In this document: positions 25,683 through 34,413 of the stretch, one piece after another
How the letters are laid out: each line of letters opens with the position of its first letter
Position numbering within the stretch: the first letter of the stretch is position 1
DNA from: Cellvibrionales bacterium UBA3090
GTDB lineage: Bacteria; Pseudomonadota; Gammaproteobacteria; Pseudomonadales; Porticoccaceae
Direction of reading: 5' to 3'
Length of the DNA: 34,722 nt
Assembly: GCA_002367235.1 (NCBI GenBank)
Contig: DFBC01000041.1
Coordinates: 38,251-72,972 of the forward strand
Made by a program: the position numbers and the translations under genes
Notes under the pieces: generated by a model
The model's database searches: none
Seen by the model: only the letters and a program-made list of their open reading frames with translations
Told to the model about the DNA's origin: nothing

Positions 25683-26465
25683 TTAAGACGCCACTGAATC
25701 AGCTGGTGCAGAATCTTCAACGTTTCGTTTTTTAGGGTCGAGATAGGCTTTTAGCATCGATTCAATAATACGTGGGTTTTGGCCGGCCTGAATTGCCAGA
25801 ACACCATCAATACATATGGATTTGACGCGACCCTCTTCAGTTTTTCTCAGGTTGAGTTTGTCGGCAATAGGCAGTGCAATCATATTCGCCAGAATGGCGC
25901 CATAAAGTGTTGTCAGCAGGGCAACAGCCATTGCCGGACCAATCGCCTTAGGATCATCCATAACGGACAGCATTTGAACCAGGCCAATCAGTGTGCCGAT
26001 CATCCCCATTGCGGGTGCTACATCACCAGTGGCAGAAAATACCTTGGCTCCCCATTTGTGTCTGTCGATGGTTTGCTGCATGTCTTTATGCATGACGGTG
26101 CTTAACACTTCACGGTCATTGCCATCCACCAACATTTGAATGCCATCATTGAGGAATCGATTGTCTATCTGCTCGTTTTCCAGAGCTAACAGACCTTGTT
26201 TTCGTGCGATAGTCGAGAGGTTGACGATTTGTGCCATCAGCTCTTCGGAATCTACGGGTTTGGATATAAAGGCCCGGGCTGCTACGTTAAAAGCGCCAAG
26301 AAATTGTTGGAGTGTAAATTTGATCATGACGACCAACATGGTGCCACCCAACACAATCAGTAGTGAGGGGATGTTAATAAAAATGAGGGCTGAACCGCCG
26401 AATAATATCGCCACCAACACAATGCCGATGGCACCAATCATTCCTAACAGCGTAGCCAAATCCAT
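25683..26465 (-). CDS. pomA: flagellar motor stator protein PomA/MotA
   Basis: A 260-residue four-helix protein of the MotA/TolQ/ExbB proton-channel family. It starts MDLATLLGMIGAIG as PomA does and has the conserved cytoplasmic loop with charged residues and GDVAPAMGMIGTLIGLVQML before helix 3. It forms the ion channel with PomB and drives rotation through contacts with FliG. I chose the ATG at 26465: AAGAGGT lies a few bases upstream and the family begins there; a further ATG at 26495 would add ten residues. A FliA promoter lies about 50-80 bases upstream. Confidence 0.94.
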   Translation of the reverse strand: MDLATLLGMIGAIGIVLVAILFGGSALIFINIPSLLIVLGGTMLVVMIKFTLQQFLGAFNVAARAFISKPVDSEELMAQIVNLSTIARKQGLLALENEQIDNRFLNDGIQMLVDGNDREVLSTVMHKDMQQTIDRHKWGAKVFSATGDVAPAMGMIGTLIGLVQMLSVMDDPKAIGPAMAVALLTTLYGAILANMIALPIADKLNLRKTEEGRVKSICIDGVLAIQAGQNPRIIESMLKAYLDPKKRNVEDSAPADSVAS

Positions 26466-26520
26466 GCTGAGACCTCTTAAAAAGCTAAATATCAAGTTAA
26501 TTTGTAGTCGGCATTAGGTG

Positions 26521-26547
26521 TTATCGGCTGATTTATGAATAGCTTGA
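26521..26547 (-). promoter_or_regulatory. FliA (sigma-28) promoter for pomAB-pilZ
   Basis: Read on the minus strand: TCAAGCTA (26547-26540), an 11-base spacer, then GCCGATAA (26528-26521). The -10 element matches the flagellar sigma factor consensus at all eight positions and the spacer length is exactly the consensus 11; the -35 element matches five of eight. Transcription would start near 26513, giving a leader of about 50 bases before pomA. Confidence 0.65.
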
Positions 26548-26570
26548 GGTCAGAACAAGAAATTTTGACT

Positions 26571-26588
26571 CACGCCTGCTGAGGCGTG
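26571..26588. repeat. 7-bp inverted repeat in a possible promoter spacer
   Basis: CACGCCT (26571-26577) and AGGCGTG (26582-26588) form a perfect inverted repeat around a GCTG centre. Directly before it is TTGACT (26565-26570, resembling a sigma-70 -35) and directly after it CATAAA (26589-26594, a fair -10), making an 18-base spacer that is the repeat itself. It could be an operator or an RNA hairpin. Confidence 0.45.
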
Positions 26589-26616
26589 CATAAAAAAATC
26601 AGGAGGAATGAAAATC

Positions 26617-26697
26617 ATGTATTCAGTCACCCGACTAGGGGCGCAAAAGAAGGGGAAGGGAGGCAGTCTGGAAAAACAAAAGACGGATAATTCTTAA
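26617..26697 (+). CDS. possible 26-residue basic peptide
   Basis: An ATG at 26617 follows a perfect AGGAGG site (26601-26606) with spacing of about ten bases; a second in-frame ATG at 26608 is too close to it. The 26 residues are rich in Lys, Gly and polar residues (AQKKGKGGSLEKQK), without a membrane segment. I do not recognise it. It lies on the strand opposite pomA and follows a possible promoter. Without comparison to relatives it may be chance. Confidence 0.35.
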   Translation: MYSVTRLGAQKKGKGGSLEKQKTDNS

Positions 26698-26856
26698 AGA
26701 GCCATTGGTAATGCCTTGCCAGCGGTGTAAAGGGTATCTGATGTATATGTTTGGAGAGTATTGATACCGGGTTATACCTTTAGGCTTTACATGCCCGATT
26801 TGGGTTGGGCGGTACGTATGAGCAGCTAAGGGTTAGGCAAGAATTTGATGAGCCAA

Positions 26857-29800
26857 TCAGTGTGTACTATTCAGAGTCTCTTCTGTTTGTTGCAACAGCC
26901 TCTCTATCGTCTGCAACATAAACCTTACGTCGATTGGCTTGGTAACATATTCTGTAAATCCGGTAGCAAGGCCTTTTTCAATATCATTTGGCATGGCGTT
27001 GGCGCTCACCGCTACGACCGGAATGTGTCGTGTGGCAGCTAGCGCTTGCAGTGCGTTGAAAACCTCATAACCATCCATCTCAGGTAAATTGATATCCAGC
27101 AAAATCAGGTCTGGTTTTTGTTTTGTTGCCAATTCGATTCCGGCTAACGGATCTTGTGCACTTAATAAATTAATATTTTTTTGAGGGGCCAACAATTTCG
27201 CGATTAATCGAAGGTTTGCGGGATTATCTTCGATATACAAAACAGTATATTGCCTAGTGGCGTTAATACTTGTTTTGAGGTGCTTAATGCCTGTTTCGTC
27301 CATTTTATTTCTTTCTAGCGTGGCCGTATTTGCTGTAATCAAGTCGACCCAGAAAGTAGAACCTTTTCCGATTTGACTCTTTACTCCAATACTTCCACCC
27401 ATTAATTCTATGATTTTCTTCGTGATAACGAGCCCAATACCGGTTCCTTCCGTTGCGGTATTTTCTGCACCAAGCCGGCAAAAGGGTTTGAAGAGTTGTC
27501 TCTGTTGTTCGGGTGACAGGCCTGACCCCGTGTCGGATATTGATATGCGGGTGATATCCTTATCAAGTACCTTGTAGTCGATAGTTACCGTCCCATTAGT
27601 GCAATTGTATTTTATGGCGTTGCTCAGCAAGTTTAGCAATACCTGCTTAAACCGGGTTTGATCAGCCAACACTGAACCGGTCAGTTGAGTCAGTTGCCCC
27701 ACAGTAATTTCTCTGCCGTTAGCAGATAATACGATGTGAATTTCCTGGCGTTTAGCTAAGGGGGCAATCAGTTGCAAGGAGTCGTTAATAACGTCACAGA
27801 CTTGAACACTTTTGATTGATAAGTCAGTTTCCCCTGATTCAACTTGAGAAAGATCCAGAACTTCATTAATGAGTTCTAGTAAATGCTTTCCTGCCTTGTG
27901 GATTTCATCAACGGCCTCAACCTGGGAGCCGCTCAGGTGGTTACTCTCCATTTGAAGGAGTTGACTGAAGCCCAAAATAGCATTCATCGGTGTGCGCAAC
28001 TCATGACTCATGGAAGACAGAAATTGAGATTTTGCGAGGTTGGCATTTTCAGCCTCGTCTTTTGCTGCGATAAGGTCGTGTCTGTGAGTTTCCTGCATAT
28101 CATCCATTCGTCGTGAGTGGATCATTGCGCCATAGGTGATATCAAAAGGGGATAATAATTCCAGGATCTCAGTGTCATAACCATGTTCATGATTGGCTAC
28201 ACCATAGATCCCTACCAATTCACTGCCATAAAAAACGGGCACGCCAAGTACATAGTTTGTTGCGGGGGAGGGCGTAGTTTTGTCGTCAGCAAGGGGCGGG
28301 GTGATGAGTATCTTTTTCTTAGATGAGAGTACAGATTTAAGACCAGAGGAAAGGCTCAGAAACTCAGGGTTTTCCCCCATTCTTATACTGTGATGCTCTC
28401 GAGTAGCATCATCCCAGCCGACATTGTTGATAGCATGGGGGCGAATACAGGGTTCATTTTTCTCGTCATAAAAAACCTCGCCGATGAAGCCGTATTCACT
28501 GTTCGTAGCATCGAGAACGGTATCAAGCATTTCATTCATGGTTTCCCGATTAAATCCATTCATTACAAACCTGGTGGTTGAATGGTGTAATGAGTCCAGT
28601 AACTTTCTACTCTGGGAGAGACTGTGTTCCAATATAACTCTTTCAGAAATATCGGTATGAATACCTATCATTCGCACGGGTTTGTTTTCTTGACTGCGCT
28701 CGACGATGGTTCCTCTACATAAGATCCACTTATAGCCGCCTTCTTTAGTGCGAAGCTTTAATTCGATCGAATATTTTTCCGATTGACCCTGTAGATACTT
28801 ATCAAGGCTTTCCATCACTTTCTTTTTATCATCAGGAAAAATACTATCCAGCCAGGTGTCTATATGTGGTACTAATTCTCCCTCCTCATAACCCAGCATT
28901 TTTTCATATAGTTTGGAGACCTTCATCTCTCCACTCGTTATGTCCCAATCCCAAACGCCATCTCCCGCGCCTTCAACCGCAAAACAGAATCGACGCTCTG
29001 TTTCCAGTAGGGAGTTTTCCATCTCAATACGATCTGAGATGTCTTGAACAGTTCCAGACACTTTGATTACATTGCCGGCCTGATCCTTTTCGGTTCGGGC
29101 TATGGAGTGAATATGACGTATTTCACCATTGGGGCGGATAATTCGGTGAAGGGTTTCACCAACACCATGTTTTCTTAGGTTTTGTTCATAAACACGAATC
29201 AGGTCAATGTCTGTGTCATCGGGGTGTACAGCCTGTAGTGCAGTTTCGGTCGTGGGTTTGAAAGCATCAGGTTGGTAGCCGTAAATACGGTACACTTCAT
29301 CAGACCAAAACAACTCCCCTGAGGCAATGTCCAGTGCCCAGTTACCGAGTTGAGCCATAGATTGGGCATTGCGTAATTGACGCTCACTCGATGCCAGGCT
29401 CAGTTCGATACACTTTCGGTCATCAAGATCCTGAACTACCCCCAGCATACGCAGTGGAGTGCCATCTTCGGCACGTAGAACATTGCCACTTTCCTGAACC
29501 CAGTGAATACTGCCGTCGTCCCATACGACTCGATGCTCAATATTATAGATCGCACCATTTTCTACACAGTTGGCAATGGCTTCTTGTACTATAGCGCGAT
29601 CATCGGGGTGGATAGCAGCAAGAAAGTTGTCATAAGTGGTCTCATTAAACGATTCGTGATAGCCAAATAGTGGGGCGATACGATCAGACCAATACAGCTC
29701 GCCAGTTCTGATATTCCAATCCCAAGTGCCAATATTAGCGTAGGACTGACTGCGAGAAAAACGTTCTGAAACCTCCCTGAATGCAGTTACATCCGTTCGT

Positions 29801-30957
29801 GCTGAGACGTATTTATACGGTTTTCCTCGATGATCAAGAAATGGAACAATGGTCGATTTTACCCAGTATTCCCTCCCATCCTTGTTGAGATTACAGAGAG
29901 TGCCCTGCCAAATTTTACCTCTGGATATGGTTCGCCACATGTCATCGTAAAACGTCTTTGGGTGATGACCGGATTTTAGAATTCGGTGATTCTGGCCAAG
30001 TAATTCGCTACGTTGATAGCCGCTTACACTGCAAAAATTGTCATTGACGCTGATGATCATTCCTCTGACATCAGTAATGCTAACAATGTCATGCTGATTC
30101 ATTGTTGTCAGCTGAAAATGATTTTCCTGTAATGCGACATTTAAATCTTTATTGACTAGCTTGGTGTGACGTGCTGCTTTGGCTCGGGCAAAAATAGTGG
30201 AGACAAAGCATGACTCGTCGGCAAGTGTCGTAAAAAAATCACTGTCGCCGAGATTGATGACTGACAATTTTAATTCTGAATCTAGCTTAGAAGACAAAAA
30301 TATTAGTGGGGTGTGTGCCCAATCATCGTGTTGTCGGATAACCCGGGCAAGTTCCAGGGCCGAACACCCTTGGATATGCATACCTAGAATCAGCACGTCA
30401 GGTTTAAATTCTGATATTTTATTAAGAGCATTAAGTGGGGAGACTTGATGCTCTATAACCATCTCTTGTGCTTCCAAGATGTTACTGGAATACTCAAGAA
30501 GGCCTTCAAACTCTCCAATCAGAAGAAGTTTATAGGGGTTATTTATTCTTAATTGATTGATGGTGATAATGTCATGTAATGCAGAGAGATCGATAGGCTG
30601 TTTTATAAATTGATCTAGCCCCATCCTTACAGCACTGAGGCGTGCTTGTATCTCTGAGCGAGTTGAAGTGGCTATGATGGTGGGGGACGGTGTTAACCGA
30701 TCCAAAAGCTTTGCTATGTTATTTCGGTCTGGCTCAAATGCCACATCGATAATAATGGCACCTGGCACATCTTTCTCGCAGGCTATTTGGAAAAGCTCAA
30801 TCGTGGGGAAATGGTATAGCTGAAAACCACTGGTTACACCATGAAAGGTTAACTGCTCAAACAGAGAGCGTTCCTTGTCGAGAATATAGACCTGCGTGCT
30901 TTCAGGTAGGTTAGTCTGGTTCTCTGAAGCCGGCACTAATTGTTTGTTACACACCAT
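26857..30957 (-). CDS. multi-PAS/GAF hybrid histidine kinase with tandem N-terminal receiver-like domains
   Basis: A 1366-residue soluble signalling protein without membrane helices. Domains in order: a receiver-like domain (about 20-132, acceptor-type D71 in IIIDVAF and K119 in KQPID); a second receiver-like domain (about 140-262) in which the acceptor Asp is replaced by Gly192; four PAS domains (about 283-393, 400-516, 527-645, 655-775) with PAC-type ends; a GAF domain (about 785-945); HisKA with H985 in SSMSHELRTP; HATPase (N1113, DTGSG at 1142-1146, EGTGIGL at 1170-1176); and a C-terminal receiver with D1288 and K1340. It should autophosphorylate at H985 and pass phosphate to D1288. The signal is unknown. 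Confidence 0.92.
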   Translation of the reverse strand: MVCNKQLVPASENQTNLPESTQVYILDKERSLFEQLTFHGVTSGFQLYHFPTIELFQIACEKDVPGAIIIDVAFEPDRNNIAKLLDRLTPSPTIIATSTRSEIQARLSAVRMGLDQFIKQPIDLSALHDIITINQLRINNPYKLLLIGEFEGLLEYSSNILEAQEMVIEHQVSPLNALNKISEFKPDVLILGMHIQGCSALELARVIRQHDDWAHTPLIFLSSKLDSELKLSVINLGDSDFFTTLADESCFVSTIFARAKAARHTKLVNKDLNVALQENHFQLTTMNQHDIVSITDVRGMIISVNDNFCSVSGYQRSELLGQNHRILKSGHHPKTFYDDMWRTISRGKIWQGTLCNLNKDGREYWVKSTIVPFLDHRGKPYKYVSARTDVTAFREVSERFSRSQSYANIGTWDWNIRTGELYWSDRIAPLFGYHESFNETTYDNFLAAIHPDDRAIVQEAIANCVENGAIYNIEHRVVWDDGSIHWVQESGNVLRAEDGTPLRMLGVVQDLDDRKCIELSLASSERQLRNAQSMAQLGNWALDIASGELFWSDEVYRIYGYQPDAFKPTTETALQAVHPDDTDIDLIRVYEQNLRKHGVGETLHRIIRPNGEIRHIHSIARTEKDQAGNVIKVSGTVQDISDRIEMENSLLETERRFCFAVEGAGDGVWDWDITSGEMKVSKLYEKMLGYEEGELVPHIDTWLDSIFPDDKKKVMESLDKYLQGQSEKYSIELKLRTKEGGYKWILCRGTIVERSQENKPVRMIGIHTDISERVILEHSLSQSRKLLDSLHHSTTRFVMNGFNRETMNEMLDTVLDATNSEYGFIGEVFYDEKNEPCIRPHAINNVGWDDATREHHSIRMGENPEFLSLSSGLKSVLSSKKKILITPPLADDKTTPSPATNYVLGVPVFYGSELVGIYGVANHEHGYDTEILELLSPFDITYGAMIHSRRMDDMQETHRHDLIAAKDEAENANLAKSQFLSSMSHELRTPMNAILGFSQLLQMESNHLSGSQVEAVDEIHKAGKHLLELINEVLDLSQVESGETDLSIKSVQVCDVINDSLQLIAPLAKRQEIHIVLSANGREITVGQLTQLTGSVLADQTRFKQVLLNLLSNAIKYNCTNGTVTIDYKVLDKDITRISISDTGSGLSPEQQRQLFKPFCRLGAENTATEGTGIGLVITKKIIELMGGSIGVKSQIGKGSTFWVDLITANTATLERNKMDETGIKHLKTSINATRQYTVLYIEDNPANLRLIAKLLAPQKNINLLSAQDPLAGIELATKQKPDLILLDINLPEMDGYEVFNALQALAATRHIPVVAVSANAMPNDIEKGLATGFTEYVTKPIDVRFMLQTIERLLQQTEETLNSTH

Positions 30958-31350
30958 AACCGTGCTCTATTATTTTTGTAATGTGCAACAAAACCAGTTG
31001 TAGGTACTGCGACAGTACTAAGCAATCCGCCCCCAGTGCGCACCGAGATAGGGGCTGATTTTATTGAAAAACTGGGACTTTACCTAGGATGGAAGAAAAT
31101 GACAATTGACGCAGGTCAAGGTTGTTTTCCCCAAGATTGTTTTTCTCATGGATGTAAAAATCATGGCCGGTTGGGCTGCAGTTCTTCATATGTTTCCTAT
31201 CAAGGGCGATTGCCAGCCAGGGTGAATCCTGAGTGGGTCGTACTGATAACCTTAGTTTTAAGTCCTTCTGTGCTTGCCCAAAATAACCAGTTACTATTAC
31301 GAGTCAGTCTGGCAGTAGTAATTAATCGTGCTTGGGAATAAGGGACTCGA
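30958..31350. other. divergent intergenic region upstream of kinase and GGDEF-EAL genes
   Basis: A 393-base gap that must hold the kinase promoter (minus strand) and that of the GGDEF-EAL gene (plus strand). An inverted repeat GTACTG-CGA-CAGTAC lies at 31004-31018, about 50 bases before the kinase start, and could be an operator. A reading frame from GTG 31036 to 31341 exists, but only its last 39 codons look protein-like. No clear promoter was identified. Confidence 0.5.
31221..31341 (+). other. signal-peptide-like short frame, possible gene remnant
   Basis: From GTG 31221 the frame reads a hydrophobic stretch ending in LSPSVLA followed by QNNQ, like an export signal with a cleavage site, and stops after 39 codons just before the GGDEF-EAL gene. 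The signal lacks basic residues. It may be a tiny exported peptide, the 5' remnant of a lost periplasmic protein gene, or chance. Confidence 0.3.
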
Positions 31351-34215
31351 TTGGCTCAGTTAAGATTTATTCGCAGCTTAAGGCAAGTGATTAAAAATAA
31401 GTCTGATAGGTCATTGCTTTTGGGCTTTATGGCAACGGCCTTGTTGTTGGTTGTTCTCACTACTATTTCTGTTCGACAGGCTGATTCTCTGGCCACGCTA
31501 ATAACCGATATGTACGAGTCTCCCTTTTTCGTTGCGACGTTAGCTCAAGATGCTTACGCGCGTGTTGAGATGATGGATCTCTATCTGAGAGATAGCCTTC
31601 TTGCAGAAAACAAAAAAGATTTTGAAGAAGCCGTTACGCTTCTTGAGTTTGAGACACAGGAGGTTTATCGCCTATTTAATATCATGAGGGAAAAGTTTTC
31701 GGGCGACCCGGAACTTCTCGTTAAAGCGCAAAAACAATTCGATCTTTGGGGTACATTTAGAGCAGATATTATTCGCTTGTTGGGGGAGGGGAAACAAGCC
31801 GAGGCCATCAATACCTTCAATCTAAAGGGGCCAGAATATATTGATCGAATTACCTATGACATGTACTTCCTTGTTACTACGGCAAAGCTGGAGGCTCATG
31901 AGTTTATGGAGCGCAGCAAGATTGAGCATCGTCGCGCCATTATCATCTTGTGGGTATCCTGTGCTGTGCTATTGGCTTTAACTGTTGCCTTGGCAATTCT
32001 GGTTATCGGTAGAGTATTGCGTGCGAAAAAGCGTATTCGTCGAAATGAAAAACGTTTTAGGGGATTGTTTGAGCTCTCTGAGGTTGCGATTTGGAGTTCA
32101 GATTTTTCAGAAGTCGTTAGCGCCATCAATAATATTAGAGCACAAGGCGTCATCGATTTTCGTTCATACCTTGAAGAAAATGAACCCAGAGTATTGGCAC
32201 TGATTGGTTTGATTCATGTTCGTCATATCAACGAAGCGGGCTTGATGCTATTTGGTGCTCAATCAGAACAGCAGCTTCTTGAGCAGATGCCCAAAATCTT
32301 GGAAGGCATTGATATCGAAGTATATATTGATGAGCTATGTGCAATCTGGGATGGGCATCACTCGTTTAGGTCTGAAGTCGCATTTACCGGGCTGGATGGT
32401 TGGGAGATTACCGCCATTATGTCTTTTCAAATACCCACGTCGAAAAGTGGGTTCACTGATATTCCGGTGTCTTTGGCCGACATTACTTCCCGAAAAGCAG
32501 CTGAGGAGGTATTGGCGCTCTCTGCCAGTGTATTTACCCATGCCGACGAGGGCATTCTGATCACTGATCCTAATGGCGTGATTATTGACTGTAATGATGC
32601 CTTTACCCGAATAACCGGCTACGAGAGTATTGATGCAGTGGGGCGTACACCTAAAATGCTCCAGTCTGGCCATCACGGGGAAGGCTTCTATCAGGCGATG
32701 TGGCAGAGTTTAAATGAGCGCGGGCGATGGCGTGGAGAGATTTGGAACCGGCGTAAGAATGGCGAGATCTACCCAGAGATGCTGACCATCAGCTCTGTGG
32801 CGGGCGAGGGGGGCGTCGTCAAAAACTATGTGGCTATATTTGCCGATATTACTCAAATCAAAAAACACGAAGATGATCTCAAACGAATGGCCCATTTTGA
32901 TTCATTGACGGGGTTGCCCAACCGGGTGTTAGCCGCAGACCGACTTCATATGGCGATGTCATTAACTCAGCGAAGCAAGAAGACGCTGGTTGTTGCTTAT
33001 GTAGACCTCGATTTTTTCAAAAAAATTAATGATTCCTATGGCCATTTGGTGGGAGACCAATTGCTCGTTGTTGTTTCAAAGCGAATGAGCGAAGTGTTGC
33101 GGGAAGGTGACACACTCGCAAGAATCGGTGGTGACGAATTTGTTGCTGTGTTGGTCGACCTGGATGATTGGCGGGATGCAGGGCAAGTCCTCAACCGACT
33201 TCTCGATGTTGTTGCAGCGCCTATCCTTATTAATGGTGCAGAAATGGTGGTTTCGGCCAGTATTGGTATCACGCATTACCCGCAGGTGGGCAGCGCCATA
33301 GTGGAGCCCGATCAGCTCTATCGGCAGGCAGATCAGGCCATGTACCAGGCAAAACTTTCCGGTCGTAACTGTTGGCGGGCATTTGATTCAAAGAATGATT
33401 CTCTTGTTGCCGGACGGGAATTACTGATCGCTCAGCTCAAGCAGGCGATAAAAAACAATGAATTGGTTCTTTATTATCAGCCAAAAGTAAATATGCGGAC
33501 AGGCCAAGTTATTGGTGCGGAGGCACTGCTTCGTTGGCAGCACCCCGAGCGTGGTTTTTTGCCGCCAGACACATTTTTGCCCATGGTTGAAGAAAACCCT
33601 ATCAGTATCGCTATTGGGGAGTGGGTTCTGGCAACCGTTATGAATCAAATGGAAGCGTGGCATGCCATCGGGTTGGATACCACCATTAGCCTTAATGTTG
33701 GTGGGTATCAGTTTCAGAAGAGTGATGTTGTGGCACGGTTGAAAGAACAGTTTGCACTACACCCAAGCGTCAGACCTGAACAGCTGGAACTGGAAATCCT
33801 CGAGACGAGTGCAATTCACGACTTGCTCCAAGTTAGGAAGACGATCCTAACCTGTAAGGAGCTGGGTGTTAAATTTGCTTTGGATGACTTTGGCTCGGGG
33901 TATTCATCACTGATGTATTTGCGGGGGTTGTCGGTTGACGTGCTGAAAATTGACCAGAGTTTTGTGCGAGGTATGCTGGATAACGATCAAGATCAGGCCA
34001 TCCTTCAAGGCGTAATAAGTATTGCTGCAAGTCTCAGTATTGAGCCCATTGCTGAAGGCGTGGAGACAATAGCCCATGGGAATATGTTGTTAGACCTCGG
34101 TTGTGAGTTGGCTCAGGGTTATGCTATCGCTCGTCCCATGCCTGCGGCAGAGCTACCCGAATGGGTGAGTAATTGGAAACTTAATCCATTGTGGTCGAAT
34201 GATAAGACGAACTGA
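31351..34215 (+). CDS. membrane PAS-GGDEF-EAL protein (c-di-GMP synthesis and breakdown)
   Basis: A 954-residue inner-membrane protein. A first membrane helix (about 21-41), a helical periplasmic sensor (about 45-190), a second helix (195-219), a weak PAS-like region (about 233-380), a clear PAS/PAC (386-505), then GGDEF (about 510-680) and EAL (about 690-940). The GGDEF motif is intact at 593-597, with an inhibitory RxxD site (R584-D587) five residues before it. EAL is intact: E724-A-L, N782, DDFGSGYSS, KID and AEGVE. Both activities look possible; the periplasmic and PAS inputs decide which dominates. The TTG start follows AAGGGACTCGA and keeps a basic N terminus ahead of the first helix; no ATG lies nearby. 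Confidence 0.92.
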   Translation: MAQLRFIRSLRQVIKNKSDRSLLLGFMATALLLVVLTTISVRQADSLATLITDMYESPFFVATLAQDAYARVEMMDLYLRDSLLAENKKDFEEAVTLLEFETQEVYRLFNIMREKFSGDPELLVKAQKQFDLWGTFRADIIRLLGEGKQAEAINTFNLKGPEYIDRITYDMYFLVTTAKLEAHEFMERSKIEHRRAIIILWVSCAVLLALTVALAILVIGRVLRAKKRIRRNEKRFRGLFELSEVAIWSSDFSEVVSAINNIRAQGVIDFRSYLEENEPRVLALIGLIHVRHINEAGLMLFGAQSEQQLLEQMPKILEGIDIEVYIDELCAIWDGHHSFRSEVAFTGLDGWEITAIMSFQIPTSKSGFTDIPVSLADITSRKAAEEVLALSASVFTHADEGILITDPNGVIIDCNDAFTRITGYESIDAVGRTPKMLQSGHHGEGFYQAMWQSLNERGRWRGEIWNRRKNGEIYPEMLTISSVAGEGGVVKNYVAIFADITQIKKHEDDLKRMAHFDSLTGLPNRVLAADRLHMAMSLTQRSKKTLVVAYVDLDFFKKINDSYGHLVGDQLLVVVSKRMSEVLREGDTLARIGGDEFVAVLVDLDDWRDAGQVLNRLLDVVAAPILINGAEMVVSASIGITHYPQVGSAIVEPDQLYRQADQAMYQAKLSGRNCWRAFDSKNDSLVAGRELLIAQLKQAIKNNELVLYYQPKVNMRTGQVIGAEALLRWQHPERGFLPPDTFLPMVEENPISIAIGEWVLATVMNQMEAWHAIGLDTTISLNVGGYQFQKSDVVARLKEQFALHPSVRPEQLELEILETSAIHDLLQVRKTILTCKELGVKFALDDFGSGYSSLMYLRGLSVDVLKIDQSFVRGMLDNDQDQAILQGVISIAASLSIEPIAEGVETIAHGNMLLDLGCELAQGYAIARPMPAAELPEWVSNWKLNPLWSNDKTN

Positions 34216-34413
34216 GTAAGCTAGAACAAACGCATGTCGCTAAGCGGGCGGTGTTAGTTTTGGTTGTAGGTACATTTGGTGAATCGGCAATGATTCTCTC
34301 AAAGCAATGTTTCTCTTAATTTGTATCATAAAAAAACTGAGTGCTTTTATCCCTGTAGCGTAAATAATAATCAAAGAATATCGTTCTAAGAGTATTAGGA
34401 GGTAGGCCCCAAC
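34216..34413. other. AT-rich spacer after the GGDEF-EAL gene
   Basis: About 200 bases with no convincing ORF. TATCAT at 34324-34329 could be a -10 element, but no -35 sequence is found at a suitable distance. The promoter of the symporter leader probably lies here. Confidence 0.4.
34397..34402 (+). promoter_or_regulatory. consensus ribosome binding site of leader ORF 1
   Basis: A perfect AGGAGG, continuing as GT, ends 11 bases before the ATG at 34414. It is among the strongest ribosome sites in the window, yet it serves only a 27-codon frame. Confidence 0.5.

Larger units (their letters stand above)
26496..26856. other. intergenic region between pomA and the hybrid kinase
   Basis: This 361-base gap contains the FliA promoter at 26521-26547, a hairpin at 26571-26588, a strong ribosome site at 26601-26606 and a 26-codon plus-strand ORF. 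From 26700 to 26856 there is no ORF; an imperfect dyad TGTAAAG...CTTTACA with an inner GGTATC...GATACC lies between about 26727 and 26791. No tRNA or mobile element was seen. Confidence 0.6.

Noticed and set aside
26140..26517. 125-codon plus-strand frame inside pomA
   Set aside because: Antisense shadow of a confident motor gene.
26551..26640. c-di-GMP (GEMM) riboswitch before the short ORF
   Set aside because: The region has one short hairpin but none of the conserved GEMM core sequence or paired domains.
31036..31220. First part of a 101-codon frame in the gap before the GGDEF-EAL gene
   Set aside because: Residue composition is not protein-like, with clusters of Cys, Gly and His and no ribosome site; only the last 39 codons look plausible.
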